Shown here piece by piece: positions 1 through 3,382 of a DNA stretch of 5,664 nt. The notes below the pieces were generated by a model. The model had not been told where the DNA came from, made no database searches, and worked only from the letters and a program-made list of their open reading frames with translations. Every line of letters starts with the position of its first letter. Positions within the stretch are counted from its first letter, which is position 1. Location: positions 1-5,664 of the forward strand of contig CAYHPY010000163.1 of the NCBI GenBank assembly GCA_964358485.1, read 5' to 3'. A program made the translations under genes and the position numbers. Source of the DNA: CAYHPY01 sp964358485 (GTDB taxonomy: Bacteria > Elusimicrobiota > Elusimicrobia > UBA1565 > UBA9628).

Positions 1-1
1 C

Positions 2-49
2 CTGCTGGCCGTCCTGTCTCTGCCGTTCGTCCTGTTCGGCAAGGACTGA
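2..49 (+). CDS. C-terminal end of an unidentified, possibly membrane protein (5' partial)
   Basis: Reading from base 2, fifteen sense codons (LLAVLSLPFVLFGKD) end in TGA at 47-49. The run is hydrophobic and closes with a short charged tail, which would suit the last transmembrane helix of a membrane protein. The start lies outside the window and no family can be recognised. It would converge on the leftward gene whose stop is at 120. The frame choice rests only on hydrophobic character and the lack of a better alternative, so this call is tentative. Confidence 0.35.
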   Translation: MLAVLSLPFVLFGKD

Positions 50-79
50 CGGCGTCGCCGTTTAGAATGAGAACGCCTC

Positions 80-115
80 GACATGGGCGGAACTTCCATG
101 TCCTTCGGTCCGCCC
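80..115. other. Interleaved inverted repeats between convergent genes
   Basis: Two perfect 7-bp inverted repeats are interleaved here. GACATGG (80-86) pairs with CCATGTC (96-102), and GGGCGGA (85-91) pairs with TCCGCCC (109-115). The left arms share two bases, so the full stems compete or would form a pseudoknot-like arrangement. The site lies between the stop of the left gene (49) and the stop of the leftward propeller gene (120), where a bidirectional transcription end is expected. Neither stem is followed by a T-run, so it is not called an intrinsic terminator. Confidence 0.4.
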
Positions 116-119
116 GGCG

Positions 120-1931
120 TCATCGCGCCCTACGCCAAGGATTTTTTACGCGTCGCGCAACCGGCTTCGGGTCACGAGCCGCGGGCTCCTCGACGGCGTG
201 GTAGCGGTTGAGCGCCAGGCCCGTGAGGCGCTGGATCGTCCCGCTCGGCCAGCGGATGACGGCTTCCTCGAACGCCGGCTCGCGGCCGAGGCCGAAATGA
301 AGCCTCCCGTCGGACTGGGCCATGAAGCCGTTGGCCGGCTGGACCTCCCGGCTCAAGGTCTTCCCCTTCAGCCGCACCTGCACCCGCGCGCCGAACGCGT
401 TCCGGTTCGAGCGGGTCCCGACGAGCTTGAAGCCGAGCCAGGCGCGATCTAAGTCCCGCTGCTCGTTGCGGTAGAAACGCAGCGGCTGGCCCTCGTTGGC
501 TTCGATGACAGACAGCGAGCCGTCGTTCATCGCGTCGATGGCCGCCAGGCCGCGCCCGTCCGAGCGGTCGTCGGCCCAGCCCGTCCGGCCGGCGACGTCC
601 TCGAAGCGCCACCCCGTGTTGAGGTAGACGCATTTCTTCTGGTAGCCGCCCAGCGACGCGTCCCGCATCGGCGGCCAGTTGCGCGCGTCCTGGACGACGG
701 GGCCGGCCGCCGCGCTCATGAGGCCCGACTCGTACCAGTAGTCGCGCTTGGGGTCGGCGGAGATGTAACCGTTGGTCACGACCAGGTCCTGCAGCCCGTC
801 GTTGTCGAGGTCGAGGAACTTGGCCCCCCACGACCAGCCGCACTGGGCGATCCCGAGCGGCCCGGCGACGTCGGCGAAGCGCCCTCCCGGCAGCCATTTC
901 CAGAGCATGTTCGATCCCAGCGCGTACGGGGGCTCGTGGATGTTTGTGACGTAGACCGCGGCCCGCCCGTCGTTGTCGACGTCGGCGATCTCCGCGCTCA
1001 TGCCGTTGCGGCTGTACTTGTCCGCCACGAGGCCGGAGGCGTCCTTGAAGCGTCCGCCGCCCTCGTTGAAATACACCCTGTCCGAATTGAAGTCGGTGGC
1101 GAAATAAAGGTCCGGCTTGCCGGAGCCGCGCAGATCGTAGACCCCTACGGCCAGGGTCCAGCCGCGGCTGACGATCCCCAGGCTTCCCTCGGCCCGGGCG
1201 AAGGTCCCGTCGCGCTCGTTGTGATAGACGGCGATCGGGCCGCCGTTGTCGGCCGCGACGCCGCTGTTGGGCATGAACTTGTAGTCTCCGGGGTTGGCGA
1301 AGTCCACCGGCTTGAAATAATCCGCGATGACGACGTCGAGATAGCCGTCGCCGTCGTAGTCGAGCGCGTTGGTGGCGTAGGACACGCCGCAATGGCGCAG
1401 GCCCGAGCGCGCGGTGTCGTCGCGGAACGTCCCGTTTCCGAGGTTGGCGAGAAAGACCGCGCAGGAGCTCGTGGTCAGCAGAAGATCCTGACGCCCGGAG
1501 TTGCGGGAGTCGAAGAAGAGCGCCCGCATCGACCCGGCTTGGCCGCCCGAGCCGGCGAGGCCGGCGGCGGCGGCGACGTCGACGAAGGCCCCGTCATGCT
1601 TGTTGCGGAAGAGCCGGTTCTGGCCGCCGCGCGCCGGGTTGCTGACGAAGACGTCCGGCCAGCCGTCGCCGTCGAAGTCGACCACGGCGACGGAGACGCC
1701 CAGCGAGCCGAGCCTTGGGGCCAGGTTGGCCAGCGAGGCGTGCGGCACGAAGCGGCCCGGGACATAGCTCAGTCCGGCGCGCGACGACTCCTCCGTGAGC
1801 CGGAAGGAGAGGCCCTCCGTGGAGGAGGGCGCCGCGCCGCCCCGCCCCGCCAGGCGCGCCCGCGTCCAGAAGCCCAGGCTTAGAACGGCGGCCGCAAAGG
1901 CCAGGGCGGCGAAGCGGGCCGCCGCCTTCAT
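120..1931 (-). CDS. Exported CRTAC1-type protein: seven FG-GAP/VCBS blades plus ASPIC/UnbV domain
   Basis: The product is a 603-aa protein. Residues 1-22 form a signal peptide or signal anchor (K2, R6, then a hydrophobic run to W22). No clear AXA site follows at once, so it may stay membrane-anchored. Seven repeats with integrin-like Ca-loop signatures follow: DFDGDGWPD (85-93), DSRNSGRQD (141-149), DYDGDGYLD (191-199), DLRGSGKPD (266-274), DVDNDGRAA (317-325), DLDNDGLQD (374-382) and DAMNDGSLS (466-474). This number fits a seven-bladed beta-propeller. Residues about 508-580 match the ASPIC/UnbV domain (NRNAFGARV, QPANGFMAQSDGRLHFGLG, IRWPSG). The ATG at 1931 has a GGAGA Shine-Dalgarno (1936-1940). 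It overlaps the upstream membrane-protein stop as ATGA, implying translational coupling. The open frame continues upstream to 2780 only because the DNA is GC-rich. The family is found outside the cytoplasm; its biochemical role is mostly unknown. No catalytic residues are evident. Confidence 0.93.
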   Translation of the reverse strand: MKAAARFAALAFAAAVLSLGFWTRARLAGRGGAAPSSTEGLSFRLTEESSRAGLSYVPGRFVPHASLANLAPRLGSLGVSVAVVDFDGDGWPDVFVSNPARGGQNRLFRNKHDGAFVDVAAAAGLAGSGGQAGSMRALFFDSRNSGRQDLLLTTSSCAVFLANLGNGTFRDDTARSGLRHCGVSYATNALDYDGDGYLDVVIADYFKPVDFANPGDYKFMPNSGVAADNGGPIAVYHNERDGTFARAEGSLGIVSRGWTLAVGVYDLRGSGKPDLYFATDFNSDRVYFNEGGGRFKDASGLVADKYSRNGMSAEIADVDNDGRAAVYVTNIHEPPYALGSNMLWKWLPGGRFADVAGPLGIAQCGWSWGAKFLDLDNDGLQDLVVTNGYISADPKRDYWYESGLMSAAAGPVVQDARNWPPMRDASLGGYQKKCVYLNTGWRFEDVAGRTGWADDRSDGRGLAAIDAMNDGSLSVIEANEGQPLRFYRNEQRDLDRAWLGFKLVGTRSNRNAFGARVQVRLKGKTLSREVQPANGFMAQSDGRLHFGLGREPAFEEAVIRWPSGTIQRLTGLALNRYHAVEEPAARDPKPVARRVKNPWRRAR

Positions 1932-2791
1932 GGATTCTCCGCGAGCCGGAGCGCGCGCAGCTTCCAGATGAACGAACCGGGAATCCGGCCCTCGTTCTTG
2001 CGAAAGAACGGAAGGAAGCCCAAAACGAAGAAGAGGGCGTAGATGGGCGCGTTGAGCACCCCGTGCCAGCGCAAGACGGCGTCGAGCCCGCCGACGAGCA
2101 CGCCGAAGACGACGCGATGGGAGCGGGAATCGGGCGTCGTCTTCGGATCCGTCATCATGTGGAAGGCGTACATGGAGAACACGATGTTGGTCGCCGGAGA
2201 GACGGCCGTCAGCAGCGAGCCGCCGGACAGAAAAGAACGCGCCCAGGCTCCGAACAGGAAGGTCAACGTGTAGGCGACGGCGATGTCGAGCCGGCTGCTG
2301 CGATAGGTCACGAACGCGCCCAGAGAGAGTACCCAGAGGAACAGCCACGGCGAGTCCCCGAAGCGCGGCATGCCGAGGGCGACGCAGTCCCCGAGGAACA
2401 GCAGGGCGGCCGTCAGTCCGAAATTGAGGGGGTTGAAGACGTGGCGGCCGTCGATGCGCAGGAAGTGCTTCGAGAGCATCGCCGCCGCGCCGACCGCGGC
2501 GTACGGCCAGACATGCGGCGAATCGACCAGCACGAAGGCGGCCAGGGAAGGAACGAGCGCGCTGAGAGGGACCAGGAGCACCCGCTGATAGAAGACCAGG
2601 AGCAGGGCGTCCGCCGCGACCCAGGAGAGGACGCTCGCCGCCAGCTGGGCGGGATGGCGGCCGAAGGCGGGCGTCATCAGCGCGTAAAGGGCCAGGCCCG
2701 AGAGCAGGGTCACGCTGATGAACCGGGGATCTGCCGGCGTCGGGTAGTGGACGACCGGCGGCGTGCGTTCGGGAAGCCAACGGCGGATCAT
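1928..2791 (-). CDS. UnbU-like integral membrane protein of the NQR2/RnfD/RnfE superfamily
   Basis: The product is a 287-aa, strongly hydrophobic protein with roughly eight to ten membrane segments, for example near residues 26-42, 49-67, 71-90, 124-140, 148-162, 168-184, 226-240 and 248-263. Two motifs recall RnfD/NqrB: NPLNFG (120-125, like the family NPA segment) and MMTDPKTTP (212-220, like the RnfD TDPxTSP loop), followed by FGVLVG (229-234). The SGAT-type threonine site used by RnfD/NqrB for covalent FMN is not seen; the nearest string is VSPAT (197-201). The protein is also somewhat shorter than typical RnfD. No other Rnf/Nqr subunit is nearby. The partner is instead an ASPIC/UnbV propeller gene, as in the UnbU/UnbV pair known from enediyne clusters and from many unrelated bacteria. 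I infer a membrane subunit that docks the propeller, perhaps an electron-transfer or transport component. The ATG at 2791 lacks a good Shine-Dalgarno. Confidence 0.82.
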   Translation of the reverse strand: MIRRWLPERTPPVVHYPTPADPRFISVTLLSGLALYALMTPAFGRHPAQLAASVLSWVAADALLLVFYQRVLLVPLSALVPSLAAFVLVDSPHVWPYAAVGAAAMLSKHFLRIDGRHVFNPLNFGLTAALLFLGDCVALGMPRFGDSPWLFLWVLSLGAFVTYRSSRLDIAVAYTLTFLFGAWARSFLSGGSLLTAVSPATNIVFSMYAFHMMTDPKTTPDSRSHRVVFGVLVGGLDAVLRWHGVLNAPIYALFFVLGFLPFFRKNEGRIPGSFIWKLRALRLAENP

Positions 2792-2800
2792 GCGGCTTGC

Positions 2801-2830
2801 ATCATACGACCCCGCGGCGCCGGGCTTAAA
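2801..2830 (-). promoter_or_regulatory. Candidate promoter for the membrane-protein/propeller operon
   Basis: On the minus strand a TATGAT -10 (2801-2806, 5/6 to consensus) is preceded after 18 bp by TTTAAG (2825-2830, 3/6). Transcription would begin only a few bases before the ATG at 2791, giving a nearly leaderless mRNA, which agrees with the absence of a clear ribosome-binding site. It lies downstream of the terminator at 2898-2937, so the operon needs its own promoter around here. The -35 is weak and the assignment is uncertain. Confidence 0.35.
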
Positions 2831-2897
2831 GTCCTAAATCTCCCGCGGATGGGAAACCGGGGACGCGGCGGCCGGCTTTGGAAATGGAATCAAAACG

Positions 2898-2937
2898 AGA
2901 AGAACCCCCGGGGCCTTGGGGCCTCGGGGGTTCTTCT
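2898..2937 (-). terminator. Strong intrinsic terminator
   Basis: AGAAGAACCCCCGGGGCC (2898-2915) pairs with GGCCTCGGGGGTTCTTCT (2920-2937). The stem is 18 bp with one G-U wobble and a TTGG loop on the plus strand (CCAA on the minus). On the minus strand the stem is followed by CGTTTTG (2891-2897), a short T-run. It therefore ends leftward transcription from the 97-aa gene (stop at 3001) and insulates the membrane-protein operon that starts at 2791. The plus-strand side has no comparable T-run. Confidence 0.85.
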
Positions 2938-2984
2938 TGACTACGAACGAGAGAAAGGAACGGAACTAACGGCAACGGGTGAGC

Positions 2985-3002
2985 AACCGGCTGAAGCCGG
3001 TT
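2985..3002 (-). other. Small hairpin overlapping the stop codon of the 97-aa gene
   Basis: AACCGGCT (2985-2992) and AGCCGGTT (2995-3002) are perfect 8-bp arms around 2 bases, which would fold as about a 7-bp stem with a 4-base loop. The right arm covers two bases of the TAA stop (3001-3003 on the minus strand). No T-run follows, so it is more likely an mRNA 3'-end structure than a terminator; the true terminator lies about 50 bases further on. Confidence 0.5.
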
Positions 3003-3294
3003 AGATCGCCTCGTTCATCGCGACTTTGAGAAGGAAGTCCATTTCCTTTTCATCGAGGGCGAATTGAAACTCAATCTCGTCGGGCATCGGCTTTGGCGCG
3101 GTGGTCGCCGGATTGCGGTCTTTGTTCTTTTTGAGGTATTCCCGTGTCGCCATGAATTTTCGGCGCTCCTCGTTGGATTTAAGCGTCTTGTATTTGGCCT
3201 GCTCCTGGGGGGTCAAGGCCGGCGAGGAATTTGCGGCTCTCACGGGGGCGGACAGGGCGGCGAGGGCGAAGATAACGAGCAGAATGCGTTTCAT
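3001..3294 (-). CDS. Small exported protein of unknown function (97 aa)
   Basis: I do not recognise a family. Residues 1-21 are a clear signal peptide: MKR, a hydrophobic core I4-L14, then SAPVRAA with cleavage likely after A20 or A21. The mature part is about 76 residues and has no cysteine. It contains a highly charged, probably helical stretch (about 28-58, starting LTPQEQAKYK and rich in K/R/E), a Pro/Thr segment (62-71), and an acidic second helix (72-97). The ATG at 3294 was chosen because an excellent Shine-Dalgarno, AGGAGG (3302-3307), lies 7 bases upstream and the signal peptide starts exactly there. The frame is open to an ATG at 3354, but that start would sit inside the promoter. 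The gene is divergent from the kinase gene and shares its promoter region. It is probably periplasmic and could act with the kinase sensor domain (inference). It ends at its own terminator. Confidence 0.85.
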   Translation of the reverse strand: MKRILLVIFALAALSAPVRAANSSPALTPQEQAKYKTLKSNEERRKFMATREYLKKNKDRNPATTAPKPMPDEIEFQFALDEKEMDFLLKVAMNEAI

Positions 3295-3300
3295 GGGGCG

Positions 3301-3308
3301 ACCTCCTC
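3301..3308 (-). promoter_or_regulatory. Ribosome-binding site fixing the start of the 97-aa gene
   Basis: On the minus strand GAGGAGGT (3308 to 3301) is a near-perfect anti-16S match, with AGGAGG placed 7 bases before the ATG at 3294. It decides between this start and the upstream in-frame ATG at 3354, and it contrasts with the absence of any such site before the divergent kinase gene. Confidence 0.85.
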
Positions 3309-3330
3309 GGCGAACGGTAACTTCCTGGTA

Positions 3331-3359
3331 AGTATAGACCCAAAGTCTTGACAAGTCAA
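3331..3359 (-). promoter_or_regulatory. Sigma70-type promoter of the 97-aa exported-protein gene
   Basis: On the minus strand the -35 is TTGACT (3354-3359, 5/6), the spacer is exactly 17 bp, and the -10 is TATACT (3331-3336, 5/6). Transcription should start near 3324, giving a leader of about 30 bases that contains the strong Shine-Dalgarno. Its -35 directly abuts the -35 of the rightward promoter. Confidence 0.75.
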
Positions 3360-3360
3360 G
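3347..3360. repeat. Perfect inverted repeat spanning both -35 elements, possible operator
   Basis: CTTGAC (3347-3352), AA, GTCAAG (3355-3360) is a perfect 6-bp inverted repeat centred on the divergent promoters. A direct repeat AAGTC (3343-3347 and 3353-3357) with 10-bp periodicity overlaps it. The symmetry follows in part from two facing -35 hexamers, but it would also suit a dimeric repressor. No regulator gene is visible in the window. Confidence 0.55.
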
Positions 3361-3376
3361 GGGTATGGGCTAAACT
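3348..3376 (+). promoter_or_regulatory. Sigma70-type promoter of the TPR-kinase gene
   Basis: The -35 is a perfect TTGACA (3348-3353), the spacer is 17 bp, and the -10 is TAAACT (3371-3376, 4/6). Counting about seven bases on places the transcription start at about 3383, on or beside the A of the kinase ATG. No Shine-Dalgarno precedes that ATG, so leaderless translation is likely. The strong -35 and weaker -10 make it a plausible target for control. Confidence 0.7.
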
Positions 3377-3382
3377 TTACCA

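Noticed and set aside
936..1883. A 315-codon plus-strand frame rich in Val/Gly/Glu/Arg
   Set aside because: It is antisense to the well-supported propeller gene, shows no family motif, and arises from GC-rich third positions.
120..2780. An uninterrupted 886-codon minus-strand frame that would fuse a long Arg/Pro-rich N-terminus to the propeller protein
   Set aside because: The first 283 codons lie over the membrane-protein gene in another frame and give Arg/Pro-rich, non-protein-like sequence. A signal peptide, Shine-Dalgarno and ATGA overlap mark the real start at 1931.
120..2791. Part of an enediyne biosynthetic cluster
   Set aside because: Only UnbU-like and UnbV-like genes are present. 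These families occur widely without enediyne synthases, and no PKS, thioesterase or other cassette gene is seen here.
1928..2791. Part of a complete Rnf or Nqr electron-transport complex
   Set aside because: No other Rnf/Nqr subunit lies in the window, and the partner gene is an ASPIC/UnbV propeller.
2063..3004. A 313-codon plus-strand frame across the membrane-protein gene
   Set aside because: The composition is Arg/Glu/Gln-rich and repetitive, as expected for the complement of a hydrophobic gene. It also runs through the terminator.
3001..3354. A longer 117-aa version of the small exported protein
   Set aside because: The ATG at 3354 falls inside the -35 region of its own promoter and would bury the signal peptide at residue 21. 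The ATG at 3294 has a near-perfect Shine-Dalgarno.
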